This document shows positions 48,319 through 58,062 of a DNA stretch of 64,000 nt, piece after piece; within the stretch, counting starts at the first letter, position 1, and every line of letters starts with the position of its first letter. The stretch lies in assembly GCF_002251855.1 (NCBI RefSeq), contig NZ_NOXW01000017.1, positions 86,380 to 150,379 of the forward strand. The letters are read 5' to 3'. A model generated the notes under the pieces. The model made no database searches. It saw only the letters and a list, made by a program, of their open reading frames with translations, and was not told the origin of the DNA. The stretch comes from Rhodoferax sp. TH121 (GTDB taxonomy: Bacteria > Pseudomonadota > Gammaproteobacteria > Burkholderiales > Burkholderiaceae_C). A program made the position numbers and the translations under genes.

Positions 48319-49731
48319 GTGCTGACACGCCATAGCGACCCCATCGTGGCAGTGGCAACGGCCCCCGGACGGGGTGCCGTGGGCATTGTCCGGCTCAGCG
48401 GCAAAGACCTTTCCGGCTTTGTCCGTGCCCTGCTGGGCCGCACATTGCGGCCACGGGAGGCGACCTATCTTCCATTTGCTGACGCAGAAGGCCAGCCGCT
48501 GGACCAGGGGCTGGCTGTGTATTTTCCGGGGCCTCACTCATTTACTGGTGAAGATGTGCTGGAGTTGCAGGCCCACGGCGGTTCCGTGGTCTTGCAGCTG
48601 CTGGTGGCACGTTGCCTGGAATTGGCAGCCAGTCACTCTGCCAATGCAGGTGGAGTCATCCTTCCGGCCTTGCGTATTGCCGAGCCCGGTGAGTTTTCCC
48701 AGCGGGCTTTTTTGAATGGCAAGATCGATCTGACCCAGGCTGAGGCAATTGCCGACCTGATTGACGCCAGCACCGAAGCGGCGGCACGCAGCGCCACCCA
48801 ATCACTGGCAGGTGCGTTTTCCAGGCAGGTGCAAACCCTGCTGGAGGCCCTGATCCATTTGCGCATGCTGGTCGAGGCGACACTGGATTTCCCAGAAGAA
48901 GAAATCGACTTTCTGCAGAAGGCGGATGCATTGGGGCAGCTGCAGGCATTGCAGACGACTGTTCAGCAAGTGCTGCAACAAGCCACCCAAGGTGCCTTGT
49001 TGCGTGAGGGCATTACGGTGGTGATTGCTGGCCAACCGAACGCCGGCAAGTCGTCCCTGCTCAACGCGTTGGCTGGCGCAGAGCTGGCCATCGTGACCCC
49101 CATTGCGGGCACCACACGCGACAAAGTCCAGGAGACGATCCAGATCAAGGGTATCCCCATTCACGTGGTGGACACGGCAGGCCTGCGTAGCAGTGACGAT
49201 GCCGTGGAGCAAATCGGTATCGCTCGGGCGTGGCAGGCCATTGAGTTGGCCGATGTGGTGCTGTTCTTGCACGATCTGACGCGCCTACATGCTACTGAAT
49301 ATATAGCTGTAGACGCAGATATTTCGGGAGCTTTAGCCCAAAAACTTGCCCAGCATACTCCCGTCATCCATGTCTGGAACAAGGCTGACGCGATGCCGGA
49401 CACAGGTGTGGATCCGAATGCAGGTGTAGTGCTTTCAGCAAAAACCGGTAAAGGCTTGGACGCGCTGCGGGAGCGGCTGCTGGTATCGGCAGGTTGGCAG
49501 CCCGCTTCTGGCGGTGGCTTCATTGCCCGTCAACGGCATTTGCAGGCACTGCGCCACGTGGATGCCCATTTGATGGAAGCACATGCCCACCTCAGTAGGG
49601 GTGCCAATGCCCTGGATTTGTTGGCTGAGGAATTGCGTTTGGCGCAGAACGCGCTCAGTGAAATCACCGGCGAATTTAGTTCCGATGACTTGCTGGGCGT
49701 GATTTTTTCCAAATTTTGCATCGGCAAATAG
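48319..49731 (+). CDS. mnmE: tRNA uridine-5-carboxymethylaminomethyl modification GTPase
   Basis: 470 residues starting at GTG. N-terminal folate-binding domain ([14 protein letters not shown]), helical domain, inserted GTPase with [18 protein letters not shown] and VDTAGL, NKAD, and the C-terminal FCIGK whose Cys is characteristic. With MnmG it modifies wobble U34. Around base 49291-49345 the G-domain loop [18 protein letters not shown] looks like a decayed copy of the dispersed element read in frame. Confidence 0.97.
   Translation: MLTRHSDPIVAVATAPGRGAVGIVRLSGKDLSGFVRALLGRTLRPREATYLPFADAEGQPLDQGLAVYFPGPHSFTGEDVLELQAHGGSVVLQLLVARCLELAASHSANAGGVILPALRIAEPGEFSQRAFLNGKIDLTQAEAIADLIDASTEAAARSATQSLAGAFSRQVQTLLEALIHLRMLVEATLDFPEEEIDFLQKADALGQLQALQTTVQQVLQQATQGALLREGITVVIAGQPNAGKSSLLNALAGAELAIVTPIAGTTRDKVQETIQIKGIPIHVVDTAGLRSSDDAVEQIGIARAWQAIELADVVLFLHDLTRLHATEYIAVDADISGALAQKLAQHTPVIHVWNKADAMPDTGVDPNAGVVLSAKTGKGLDALRERLLVSAGWQPASGGGFIARQRHLQALRHVDAHLMEAHAHLSRGANALDLLAEELRLAQNALSEITGEFSSDDLLGVIFSKFCIGK
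49291..49345. repeat. dispersed palindromic element, degenerate copy inside mnmE
   Basis: GCTACTGAATATATAGCTGT, ACGCAGATATTTCGGGAGC and TTTAGCCC follow the block order of the family with several substitutions. Coding frame is kept. Confidence 0.45.
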
Positions 49732-49775
49732 CCTGCACTACACTCCATCGCTCCCAGCTCCTGAAAGACACCTCA

Positions 49776-50483
49776 ATGTCCTTATTCCGTTGGTTCTCCA
49801 GAAAAACAAAGGTGCCTCCACCTGCGGCAGAAAGCTCCGGCCTGGGGCAGATCGATGCCACCTTGCCGTTCAATCACAACGGAAAGCCTCGTGCCAAGGC
49901 TCCCCACTCGGTGCCGGGCAGTGCCGCCAACCGGAAAAACGAGCGTCTGGAGCGCCGCGAGTTGCTGTACGCGGTGGTGCGTGAATCCATGACCCGTGCC
50001 GGACTCCTGTCCACCAGCTACAAATTCAAAGTCTTGTCGCTGGATTCCCGCGGGCGGCAATATTTGATCATGATGGACATGGCGCGTCAGAATGTGGGTG
50101 ACCCGCAGCGCTTGGCGGAGATGGAAACCCATATCGCCAAGGTGGCCAAGTCGCGGCACGATATCCTGGTCACCGCTGTCTATTGGCGCGTCAATGAACA
50201 CGTGACTGCGGGACTGGCTCGCAGTGCAAGCGCTGCACCTGTGGTCACGGCAGCCGTTTCACCAACAGCCCCAAAAGCGCCACGGTATGAGCCATTGCAA
50301 GCCGATGAAGTGGCAGCCTTCAAGCAGGCTCTGGCGGCCATCCCATCACCTACCGCGTTGTCAGCGCCGGGGGAAATCGTGCGCTCCGGGCGTCGTAACC
50401 CCGCTCCACCAAGTTTTCAGGACACCGAGTTGGACGACCGCAATTCGCCACTCAGTGGTACCCAGTACGGCGACTTGAACTAA
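49776..50483 (+). CDS. uncharacterised conserved-looking protein
   Basis: 235 residues, start ATG 49776 (MSLFRWFSRKTK). The first 50 residues are basic and low in structure. Residues about 60-145 look like a compact fold (ERRELLYAVVRESMTRAGLL; ILVTAVYWRVNEHV), and the C-terminal half is Ala/Pro-rich and probably disordered. No signal peptide or catalytic motif is seen. It follows mnmE by 44 bp and converges on apt. I do not recognise the family. Confidence 0.75.
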   Translation: MSLFRWFSRKTKVPPPAAESSGLGQIDATLPFNHNGKPRAKAPHSVPGSAANRKNERLERRELLYAVVRESMTRAGLLSTSYKFKVLSLDSRGRQYLIMMDMARQNVGDPQRLAEMETHIAKVAKSRHDILVTAVYWRVNEHVTAGLARSASAAPVVTAAVSPTAPKAPRYEPLQADEVAAFKQALAAIPSPTALSAPGEIVRSGRRNPAPPSFQDTELDDRNSPLSGTQYGDLN

Positions 50484-50499
50484 GTCGCCTCTATGGGCC

Positions 50500-51054
50500 T
50501 CAGTGGCCGGCGAAATCCACCAGGGTGAACAAAGGCAGGCCGGACTCGCGCAACCGGTCGGAGCCGCCTAGCTCGGGCAAGTCAACGATGGCAGCCCCTT
50601 CCATCACATGAGCGCCCAGTCGCTCCAGCAGTTTTTTGCCTGCCATCATGGTTCCACCGGTGGCGATCAGGTCGTCAATCAACAGGACGCGGTCACCTGC
50701 CTTTACGGCATCGGTGTGCAGCTCCACGGTGGCGCTGCCGTATTCCAGTTCGTAGGTTTCTTCTACTGTGGTGAAGGGCAGTTTGCCCTTCTTGCGGATC
50801 GGCACAAAGCCGATGTTGAGCTCATAGGCGACAACGGCGCCGAGGATGAAACCGCGTGCATCAAGCCCCGCCACCACATCGGGGCGCATGCTCGGGTCCA
50901 TGTAGCGGTGCACAAAAGCGTCAATCAGCACGCGAAAAACTTTCGCGTCTTGCAGCAACGGTGTGATGTCACGGAACTGCACACCCGGTGCCGGCCAATC
51001 AGGTACGGTGCGGATATTGTCCCGAAGGTATTGGTTGACGCTAAGGTGTTGCAT
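50500..51054 (-). CDS. apt: adenine phosphoribosyltransferase
   Basis: 184 residues. It converts adenine and PRPP to AMP in purine salvage. Opening [20 protein letters not shown] and the PRPP motif [17 protein letters not shown] are diagnostic, with [17 protein letters not shown] in between. Start ATG 51054; longer frames run into the antiporter gene and are not supported. It lies 64 bp after kef. Confidence 0.96.
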   Translation of the reverse strand: MQHLSVNQYLRDNIRTVPDWPAPGVQFRDITPLLQDAKVFRVLIDAFVHRYMDPSMRPDVVAGLDARGFILGAVVAYELNIGFVPIRKKGKLPFTTVEETYELEYGSATVELHTDAVKAGDRVLLIDDLIATGGTMMAGKKLLERLGAHVMEGAAIVDLPELGGSDRLRESGLPLFTLVDFAGH

Positions 51055-51118
51055 AGAAACTGGGCGGGTGCGGAAATGAAAGCAGGCGCTATTGTGCCCC
51101 CAACCGTGCAGCCCCGGC

Positions 51119-53104
51119 CTAGCCTTTGAGTAGCTTCTGCTCCGCCATCGCCAGCGCCCCAGCCTTGCCGGACAACACGAGTGTGTCGCCTCCCTCGAGC
51201 TGGCAAAGGGCGTCGGTACGGACGGTCGTGCCATCACTACGTCGCAAGCTGAGCACGCGGATGTCCAGTATCTCCAGGCCGAAATGTGACAAAGGCTTGC
51301 CAGAGGCCTTGGCGCCCAAAGGTAGATTGACTGTGACCAGGCGCTCTTGTTGCAACTCGTCAACCGAGTCGTCGTCAGCGCCGTGAAAGAAACCCCGCAG
51401 CAGGTTGTAGCGCGCGTCACGCTGGTCCTGCACGATACGGATCACGCGCCGCATGGGCACCCCTACCAGCGCCAGCGCATGGCTTGCCAGCATGAGGGAG
51501 CCTTCAATGGCTTCGGGTACCACTTCGGTGGCGCCAGCGGCGCGTAACTTGTCTAGCGCGTGGTCGTCCTGGGTACGAACGATGACAGGCACTTGGGGGG
51601 CGTGTGTACGGGTGTTGCCCAGCACCTTGAGTGCAGCGCCTTCGCCCAAATAGGTAATGACCACGGCGCTGGCTCGGGCCAAACCTGCCGCCATCAGCGC
51701 CTGAAGACGGGCGGCATCCCCAAACACTACCGAATGCCCGGCAGCAGCGGCTTGGCGCACTCGATCGGGGTCCAAGTCCAACGCCATGTAAGGAATCCCT
51801 TCGTGCTCCAGCATACGCGCCAGATTTTGTCCACAACGACCAAAGCCACAAATGATCACGTGTTGGTTGGCACTGATGGACTTGCGCGCGATGGTGGTCA
51901 TTTGCAGCGATTGCAACAGCCATTCACTGCTTACAAGTTTCATCACAATGCGGTTGCTGTACATCACGATGAAAGGGGTGGCCAACATGGACAAGACCAT
52001 GCTGGCCAATATCGGATTCAGCAAAGCGGGGGGTACCAGCGAGTTCTTTTGTGCCAGCGTCAGCAATACAAATCCGAATTCTCCGGCCTGCGCCAAATAC
52101 AAGCCGGTTCGCAGGCTGACACCAGAAGAGGTGCCCAAGGACTTGGCCAAACCGGTGACCAGTCCGGCTTTGAACACAATCGGCAAAGCTACCAGCAACA
52201 AAACCAGGGGCCAGCGTTCCAGCACCAAGCGCCAATCCAGCAACATGCCAATGGAAATGAAGAACAGTCCCAGCAACACATCGTGGAAGGGCCGAATGTC
52301 GGTTTCCACTTGGTGCTTATATTCGGTTTCTGAAATCAACATACCGGCAATAAAGGCGCCCAGCGCCAAACTCAGTCCGGCCAGCTCAGTCAGCCAGGCC
52401 AAGCTCAAGGTAATGAACAGTAAATTCAAGACGAACAACTCATCACTCTTGCGGCGTGCCACCAAGGTCAGCCAGCGTCGCATCAGATGTTGGCCTCCGA
52501 CCAATAGCACACTGACCAACACCACGGCTTTGAAAGCAGCCAGAGCCAACGCTTCAAACAGTTGTTCACCGGATGCACCCAGTGCCGGGATCAACACCAG
52601 CAACGGCACCACAGCCAAATCCTGGAACAGCAGCACACCCATCACGCGCTTGCCGTGCTCAGAGTCCAGCTCCAAGCGCTCCACCATGAGTTTCACCACG
52701 ATAGCCGTGCTGCTCATGGCCAGTGCGCAGGACAGCGCCAGAGCTGCTTGCCATTCCATGTTCCAAAGCTTCGGGAACAAAGCCGCCATGCCCAGCGTGG
52801 CTGCCGTGGCTAAGCAAATGGTTACTACTACCTGCAGCAGACCCAGTCCAAATACATGTTTGCGCATAGCGCGCAACCGCGGCAGGTTGAACTCCAGGCC
52901 AATCACGAACATCAAAAACACCACGCCGAATTCGCCCAGATGCCGTACCCCCTCCGAGTTTTGCGATAAGGCGAGAGCGTTGGGACCGATTACGACACCG
53001 ACGGCCAGGTAGCCCAGCATCGGTGGTAGTTTGAGCGAGCGACACACCACCACCCCCAGCACGGCCGCCAGCAAGTAGAGCAGTGTGATTTCGAGTCCAG
53101 TCAT
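51119..53104 (-). CDS. CPA2-family cation:proton antiporter with RCK domain (KefB/KefC-like)
   Basis: 661 residues. About twelve transmembrane segments in the first 390 residues, then a cytosolic RCK/TrkA-N nucleotide-binding domain ([20 protein letters not shown]) and a TrkA-C domain at the end. It probably exchanges K+ or Na+ for H+ under nucleotide or glutathione control. The exact ion is not readable. It is divergent from kdsD with 44 bp between them. Confidence 0.9.
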   Translation of the reverse strand: MTGLEITLLYLLAAVLGVVVCRSLKLPPMLGYLAVGVVIGPNALALSQNSEGVRHLGEFGVVFLMFVIGLEFNLPRLRAMRKHVFGLGLLQVVVTICLATAATLGMAALFPKLWNMEWQAALALSCALAMSSTAIVVKLMVERLELDSEHGKRVMGVLLFQDLAVVPLLVLIPALGASGEQLFEALALAAFKAVVLVSVLLVGGQHLMRRWLTLVARRKSDELFVLNLLFITLSLAWLTELAGLSLALGAFIAGMLISETEYKHQVETDIRPFHDVLLGLFFISIGMLLDWRLVLERWPLVLLLVALPIVFKAGLVTGLAKSLGTSSGVSLRTGLYLAQAGEFGFVLLTLAQKNSLVPPALLNPILASMVLSMLATPFIVMYSNRIVMKLVSSEWLLQSLQMTTIARKSISANQHVIICGFGRCGQNLARMLEHEGIPYMALDLDPDRVRQAAAAGHSVVFGDAARLQALMAAGLARASAVVITYLGEGAALKVLGNTRTHAPQVPVIVRTQDDHALDKLRAAGATEVVPEAIEGSLMLASHALALVGVPMRRVIRIVQDQRDARYNLLRGFFHGADDDSVDELQQERLVTVNLPLGAKASGKPLSHFGLEILDIRVLSLRRSDGTTVRTDALCQLEGGDTLVLSGKAGALAMAEQKLLKG

Positions 53105-53148
53105 GCCGACATACTAGCAAGAGACATGCGCATCTATAAAATGCCTGC

Positions 53149-54150
53149 ATGACAGCATATGCAGCAAGCGGCGGCTCTTCACGTGCCGACCGGGCCTTGG
53201 CCTTGGCCAGAGAAACGTTTGATATTGAGGCCGCGGCCGTCCTGGGACTCAAGGGCCGTGTGGGGGAAGGGTTTGCCGCGGCTGTGGAGCGCATACTCGC
53301 GATTGAGGGCCGCGTTGTCGTGATGGGGATGGGCAAGAGTGGACATGTCGGTCGCAAAATTGCAGCTACCTTGGCCTCTACCGGGACGCCAGCAATGTTT
53401 GTGCATCCCGCCGAAGCCAGCCACGGGGACCTGGGTATGGTCACTGCGACAGACTTGGTACTCATGATTTCCAACAGCGGTGAGTCACAGGAGATGGCGG
53501 CGATCCTGCCTGTGCTCAAACGTCTGGGGGCGCCCTTGGTCGCCATGACCAGCAACGCCGAGTCCACCATGGCCCGTTATGCCGATCTTTGGATTGATGC
53601 GGGCGTGTCCAAGGAGGCGTGTCCCTTGAATCTGGCGCCTACTGCCAGCACCACCGCCCAGTTGGCTATGGGTGATGCGCTGGCCGTGGCTTTGCTGGAC
53701 GCTCGCGGTTTTCGTGCGGAAGATTTTGCGCGCTCTCACCCCGGTGGTGCTTTGGGTCGTAAGTTGCTGACACATGTGAGCGATGTGATGCGCTCGGGCG
53801 ACGCCGTACCGCGGGTGGCTCCCACGGCCAGTTTCAGTGAGCTGATGCGCGAAATGAGCGCCAAAGGTCTGGGTGCTACGGCAGTGGTGGGGCCAGACAA
53901 TGCGGTGCTTGGCATATTCACAGACGGTGACCTGCGCCGATTGGTTGAGCAAGGCGTCGATTTGCGTGCCAAGACGGCCCAGGATGTGATGCGTCTGGCC
54001 CCCTACACCATGGGTGCCGATGCCTTGGCAGTGGATGCCGCCGATCTAATGGAGGCCAAGCGCATCACCAGCGTGTTGGTGGTGGATTCCCAGGGGGCTT
54101 TGTGCGGTGCGCTCAATAGCAATGACCTGATGCGTGCGAAAGTCATCTGA
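53149..54150 (+). CDS. kdsD: arabinose-5-phosphate isomerase (KdsD/KpsF family)
   Basis: 333 residues. SIS domain with GMGKSGHVGRKIAATLASTG and MISNSGESQEM, followed by two CBS domains. It makes D-arabinose 5-phosphate from ribulose 5-phosphate, the first step to KDO of lipopolysaccharide. It overlaps kdsC by 1 bp (TGATG). Confidence 0.95.
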   Translation: MTAYAASGGSSRADRALALARETFDIEAAAVLGLKGRVGEGFAAAVERILAIEGRVVVMGMGKSGHVGRKIAATLASTGTPAMFVHPAEASHGDLGMVTATDLVLMISNSGESQEMAAILPVLKRLGAPLVAMTSNAESTMARYADLWIDAGVSKEACPLNLAPTASTTAQLAMGDALAVALLDARGFRAEDFARSHPGGALGRKLLTHVSDVMRSGDAVPRVAPTASFSELMREMSAKGLGATAVVGPDNAVLGIFTDGDLRRLVEQGVDLRAKTAQDVMRLAPYTMGADALAVDAADLMEAKRITSVLVVDSQGALCGALNSNDLMRAKVI

Positions 54151-54701
54151 TGGACACCGCTCCGCATATCCAGTTCGCTCCTGATCTTTTGCTGCGTGCC
54201 CAAGGCATTCAGCTTGTCTTTTTTGACGTGGATGGCGTCCTGACGGACGGCGGTCTGCTTTTCTCCGAGTCAGGCGAGACCCTCAAGCGTTTCAACACCT
54301 TGGACGGCCACGGCTTGAAACTGTTACAGAAAGCCGGCATTACCCCTGTCATCATTACCGGACGCGATTCGCAGCCCCTTCGGGTCCGGTTGCAGGCCCT
54401 GGGCGTGGTGCACGCCCACTTTGGCACGGAAGACAAACGCCCCGCTGCAGAGCAGACCCTGCAGGCATTGGGTCTGGATTGGTCGCAGGCAGCGGCCATG
54501 GGCGATGACTGGCCTGACTTGCCTGTGATGCGCCGTGCTGCACTATCTTGTGCTCCTGCCAATGCGCATGTGGAGGTGCTGGGTGCTGCGCAGTACGTGA
54601 CGCGTGCCGCAGGCGGCCACGGTGCGGTACGTGAGCTGTGCGACTTGTTGTTGGTGGCCAGTGGGCGATATGCTGATTTGCTGAGAAGCTACACCCAGTG
54701 A
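54150..54701 (+). CDS. kdsC: 3-deoxy-D-manno-octulosonate 8-phosphate phosphatase
   Basis: 183-residue HAD phosphatase: FFDVDGVLTDGGLLF (nucleophile Asp), ITGRDS and GDDWPDLPVMRRA. It dephosphorylates KDO-8-phosphate. It lies between kdsD and lptC with overlapping junctions, the usual LPS operon order. Confidence 0.95.
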   Translation: MDTAPHIQFAPDLLLRAQGIQLVFFDVDGVLTDGGLLFSESGETLKRFNTLDGHGLKLLQKAGITPVIITGRDSQPLRVRLQALGVVHAHFGTEDKRPAAEQTLQALGLDWSQAAAMGDDWPDLPVMRRAALSCAPANAHVEVLGAAQYVTRAAGGHGAVRELCDLLLVASGRYADLLRSYTQ

Positions 54702-55309
54702 AAAATTTCTTGTACGACGCGTGGGAGCGTTTCCTGCTTTACCTGCCCCTGATGGTGATGGGCACGCTGGCGCTGGGGACTTACTGGCTGGTTCGCAGCA
54801 CCCCCGTGCCTGAAGCTGCGCAGGCAGAGCGTGTGCGGGGGCACGAACCCGACTACTTCATGCAAGGTTTTTCTATCAAAACCTATGACGCTTCAGGCCG
54901 CATGCGTTCAGAAGTGCAAGGAGATATGGCGCGTCACTACCCCGACACCCAGTGGATTGAAATAGACAGCATCCGCATCCGCTCATTTGACGCCCAGGGT
55001 CGACTCACTACAGCGAGTGCACTGCGTGGCCTGACCACGGACAGTGGATCGGAGGTCCAGTTGATTGGAAAGGCGGTGGTGGTTCGCGAGGCTGACAAAA
55101 CCGCCGGCAAGACCCAGCCCCGTATGGAGTATCGGGGTGAATTTCTCCATGCGTTCATGGACACTGAAGTGGTGAAGTCCCACAAACCCGTGGAGCTCAC
55201 GCGCGGAAATGACCGATTTACGGCCGATGCTTTGGAAGTTGACAATGTGGACCAGGTGATCCAACTGCGCGGACGTGTGCGTGGCACGCTGGTACCTGAG
55301 CGGCGCTAA
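54698..55309 (+). CDS. lptC: LPS export protein LptC
   Basis: 203 residues starting at GTG that overlaps the kdsC stop. One N-terminal transmembrane helix (FLLYLPLMVMGTLALGTYWL) and a periplasmic beta-jellyroll (DYFMQGFSIKTYDASGRMRS). It links LptBFG to LptA. lptA and lptB do not follow here: the next gene is an SDR, so the usual run is broken. Confidence 0.92.
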   Translation: MKNFLYDAWERFLLYLPLMVMGTLALGTYWLVRSTPVPEAAQAERVRGHEPDYFMQGFSIKTYDASGRMRSEVQGDMARHYPDTQWIEIDSIRIRSFDAQGRLTTASALRGLTTDSGSEVQLIGKAVVVREADKTAGKTQPRMEYRGEFLHAFMDTEVVKSHKPVELTRGNDRFTADALEVDNVDQVIQLRGRVRGTLVPERR

Positions 55310-55336
55310 TTTTTACCCGTGTTTCTGGAGCCCCCG

Positions 55337-56113
55337 ATGGCCACTCTGATTTTCATTACCGGTGCTTCCAGTGGCATTGGCCAGGCTCTGGCCTGGCGCT
55401 ACTACCAAGCGGGGTATACCTTGGCCTTGGTCGCCCGCCGGACTGAAGAAATCCACCATTGGGCTAATACCCAGGGACTGGATGACACGCGCTACCGGGT
55501 ATATGGCGCCGATGTGTCCGACATTGACAGTATTGTGGTGGCAGGCCAAGCCTGTCTTGCGGAGCTTGGCACGCCCGATGTGGTGATTGCCAATGCGGGT
55601 ATCAGCGTTGGGATGGATACGGCGATACGCAGTGACCTCGATGTGATGGTGCGCACTTTCAGCACCAACAATGTGGGGCTGGCAGCAACCTTTCACCCCT
55701 TTGTACAGCCGATGGTGTTGCGGGGCAGTGGTGCTTTGGTCGGCATTGGCAGCGTCGCGGGTATTCGGGGGTTGCCGGGTCATGGTGCCTATTGCGCGAG
55801 TAAGGCGGCAGTCATCAGCTACTGTGAATCTTTGCGCGGAGAACTGCGCGGAAGCGGTGTCAACGTGGTGACCTTGTGCCCTGGCTATATCGACACTCCA
55901 CTCACGCGCCAGAATCGCTACAGCATGCCGTTTTTGATGCAGCCGCCAGAATTTGCTGCGCAGGCGTTTGATGCGATTGCGCGAGGGGCAAGCTACCGCG
56001 TCATTCCATGGCAAATGGGTTGGGTGGCCAAAGCTTTGCGCCTTCTTCCGAATAGTTTGTATGACAAGGTGTTGGCCGGACGGCCGCGTAAACACCGTGA
56101 AGACCACGCCTGA
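55337..56113 (+). CDS. short-chain dehydrogenase/reductase
   Basis: 258 residues, ATG 55337 behind GGAG; a GTG at 55319 is less likely. Classical SDR motifs: TGASSGIG, NAG in IANAGIS, and the catalytic YCASK. C-terminal end AGRPRKHREDHA. The substrate is unknown. Its 3' end converges on the RRM gene, with a shared hairpin. Confidence 0.9.
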   Translation: MATLIFITGASSGIGQALAWRYYQAGYTLALVARRTEEIHHWANTQGLDDTRYRVYGADVSDIDSIVVAGQACLAELGTPDVVIANAGISVGMDTAIRSDLDVMVRTFSTNNVGLAATFHPFVQPMVLRGSGALVGIGSVAGIRGLPGHGAYCASKAAVISYCESLRGELRGSGVNVVTLCPGYIDTPLTRQNRYSMPFLMQPPEFAAQAFDAIARGASYRVIPWQMGWVAKALRLLPNSLYDKVLAGRPRKHREDHA

Positions 56114-56132
56114 GGATTACGCTGCCAACAAA

Positions 56133-56154
56133 AAAGGGACCCATGGGTCCCTTT
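56133..56154. terminator. bidirectional intrinsic terminator between SDR and RRM genes
   Basis: AAAGGGACCC and GGGTCCCTTT around AT. On the minus strand it runs directly into TTTTTTGTTGG, a good U-run for the RRM gene. On the plus strand it is followed by CTCTTG, weaker. Confidence 0.8.
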
Positions 56155-56188
56155 CTCTTGCAAAGTACGTGTACTTGCTGTGTGCTGC

Positions 56189-56607
56189 TTAGTAGCTGCT
56201 ACGGCCGCCGCCGTAGCCGCCGCCACCGGAGCGATCACCGCCGCCGTAGCCGCCGCCGCCGGAACGGCCACCGCCGCCATAGCCACCACCACCGGAACGG
56301 CCGCCACCGAAGCCGCCACCGCCACCACCGAAGCCACCGGAGCGGGGGGGGGGCGGGGTTCCATGGGACGTGCTTCGTTCACCACCAGACCACGGCCGCC
56401 GAACTGTTGACCGTTCATGGCGTTGATGGCGGTTTGTGCTTCAGCATCGCTGCCCATTTCCACGAAGCCGAAACCCTTGGAGCGACCGGTGTCGCGTTCC
56501 ATCATGACTTTGGCGCTGGAAACAGAACCGTGCTGGGAAAACGCTTGTTGCAGGTCTTCGTCACGGAAAGAATAAGGCAGGTTGCCTACGTAAAGTTTGT
56601 TGCCCAT
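56189..56607 (-). pseudogene. glycine-rich RRM RNA-binding protein with apparent frameshift at a homopolymer
   Basis: The RRM domain is intact: MGNKLYVGNLPYSFRDEDLQ with RNP1 SKGFGFVEM, through NEARPMEPRPP. Then comes a run of 10 C on the minus strand (56344-56353). After it the present frame gives Ala/Val nonsense, but shifting by one added or two removed bases gives GGFGGGGGGFGGGRSGGGGY repeats ending GGGRSSY and TAA at 56189. Such proteins are cold-shock-type RNA chaperones. Either a sequencing error or real slippage explains it. Start ATG 56607 has GAGGAG upstream. Confidence 0.8.
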
Positions 56608-56770
56608 GGAGGGACTCCTCAAAATAACTCAAAACGCGATGGAGTCTTTAACCGCAATCAACAAACCAGTGAAGACTTAAAGCAGACGCGAAACTGACTA
56701 AACACCGCAAACTTGCACACCCGTAATCTGGGCAATGCGAGATCATTATGCGCTTTTTTTGAAAAGCAAC

Positions 56771-57004
56771 CTAATTTTTATTTTTTTTTGCATCGCCCAC
56801 TGTGTTCGGCTCGGATTCTGCGTAATTGCGCCACTGTTGCAGGCTGTTGCGCATGGTGAGTAGCTGGCGCTCAAAGCGCGGACAGGCCGCACATGCCAAC
56901 AAATGCAGGCGCAACGCGATACGGTCTCCCATACCCAGGGGCCGGTCTTCCCTTGCGACTAGCAGGGCTGCAGCCTCTTTGCAGCTCTTTTGGAATGGCA
57001 TCAT
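56771..57004 (-). CDS. zinc-finger anti-sigma factor-like protein
   Basis: 77 residues, ATG 57004 overlapping the sigma-factor stop (ATGA). HLLACAACPRF with the upstream Cys of SCKEAAALL gives the zf-HC2 His-Cys-Cys pattern of small cytoplasmic anti-sigma factors. No transmembrane segment. It should sequester the adjacent ECF sigma factor. Confidence 0.8.
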   Translation of the reverse strand: MMPFQKSCKEAAALLVAREDRPLGMGDRIALRLHLLACAACPRFERQLLTMRNSLQQWRNYAESEPNTVGDAKKNKN

Positions 57005-57570
57005 GGTCGAACAGCCTTTGCAAACCAGTGCAACTCCAAACACTCGCGCAAACGCAATCGGGCGCGGTGCAGTTGCACGTACAGATTGGTCGGCGTGAGC
57101 TGCAACTCCTTACATATTTCTTCGCTGGAGAGTTCCAGCCATTCGCGCATCAGGAACAAGCGCCCCTGTACGGTTGGCAATTTACTGGCGCAGGTTTCCA
57201 GGATCTCGAAAAATTGGCGGCGGCTGGCATCTTGTTCAGGGTTGCCCCACTCCGAGGGCATCTGGCTAAAGTGTCCGTCGGGTTGAAACGACATCAGGTC
57301 CAGCGGGTCTGTTTGGTCGTCCGGGTTGGCATCGAGCGTCGTGGCCTCCCGGCGGTGGTGGCGCAGGGCGTCAATGATCTTGTGCTTGAGGATGCCCACC
57401 AACCAAGTCTTGAGTTGGGAGCGGCTGTCAAAGCTTTGGGGTTTAGCTATGGCGGCCAAGACCGTGTCAGAGACGGCGTCTTCTGCCCACGCTTCGTTGC
57501 GCAGTTGCAGGCGAGCGAACTTCAGAAGGTAGTCGCGCAGCTCCGCGACTTGCTGTTCAAAGCTTGGCAT
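57001..57570 (-). CDS. ECF-type RNA polymerase sigma factor
   Basis: 189 residues. Sigma region 2 ([40 protein letters not shown]) and region 4 ([31 protein letters not shown]). It is divergent from the DUF2282 operon, with 208 bp between. In known bufferin/gig loci such sigma factors respond to copper or gold and drive the operon, so the same is inferred here. Confidence 0.9.
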   Translation of the reverse strand: MPSFEQQVAELRDYLLKFARLQLRNEAWAEDAVSDTVLAAIAKPQSFDSRSQLKTWLVGILKHKIIDALRHHRREATTLDANPDDQTDPLDLMSFQPDGHFSQMPSEWGNPEQDASRRQFFEILETCASKLPTVQGRLFLMREWLELSSEEICKELQLTPTNLYVQLHRARLRLRECLELHWFAKAVRP

Positions 57571-57673
57571 GGTGGTGTGTGGTTGGTGTGGATGCAGTGT
57601 ACGGTTTTGCGATGCTGCCGCGCTCGGTGGATCTAGGGTAAACCCGCCATCGGAACAAATTGCCTGTCCCTGT

Positions 57674-57700
57674 TGTAAGAAACTGGGTGCCTGCGGGACT
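57674..57700 (+). promoter_or_regulatory. weak candidate ECF promoter of the DUF2282 operon
   Basis: TGTAAG (57674-57679) and CGGGACT about 14 bases later resemble the TGTAA / CGTC-type elements used by some ECF factors. Spacing to the start codon is about 80 bp. Speculative. Confidence 0.25.
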
Positions 57701-57778
57701 AAACCTCAACCAGCGTTCTGGCGCAATCCCGTGCCAAGCCCACCTGGTTGTTTTTCTTTTCAACCTAGGAGTTTTCTC

Positions 57779-58051
57779 ATGAACCAACGTGCCCTGATTG
57801 CCGCCACCGCTGCCAGCCTGATGACCTTGGCCTTGGCCTCTGCCCCCGTGGCCGCACAAGAGAAAGAAAAGTGCTTTGGTATCGCCAAAGCGGGACAAAA
57901 CGACTGTGCGAACCTCTCGGGGACCCATTCCTGCGCGGGTCAATCCAAGGTGGACATGGACAAGGGCGAATGGAAGTACGTGGCCAAAGGCACATGCAAA
58001 GACATGAAAGGCCTGTCCATGGACGAAGCCAAGAAGATGATGAAGAGCTGA
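57779..58051 (+). CDS. DUF2282 bufferin-type RiPP precursor
   Basis: 90 residues with TAGGAG before the ATG. A signal peptide ends APVAAQ. The mature peptide carries four Cys in [26 protein letters not shown] and GTCKDM. This is the DUF2282 pattern of bufferin (BufA/GigP) precursors, whose cysteines are modified by a DUF692 enzyme to bind copper in the periplasm. The modifying genes follow immediately, which supports the assignment. Confidence 0.87.
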   Translation: MNQRALIAATAASLMTLALASAPVAAQEKEKCFGIAKAGQNDCANLSGTHSCAGQSKVDMDKGEWKYVAKGTCKDMKGLSMDEAKKMMKS

Positions 58052-58062
58052 TCGCTGTGTTC

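Noticed and set aside
56189..56345. Regular GGT/GGC repeats that could suggest a CRISPR or satellite array
   Set aside because: They are codon repeats of the glycine-rich tail, with no constant repeat-spacer length.
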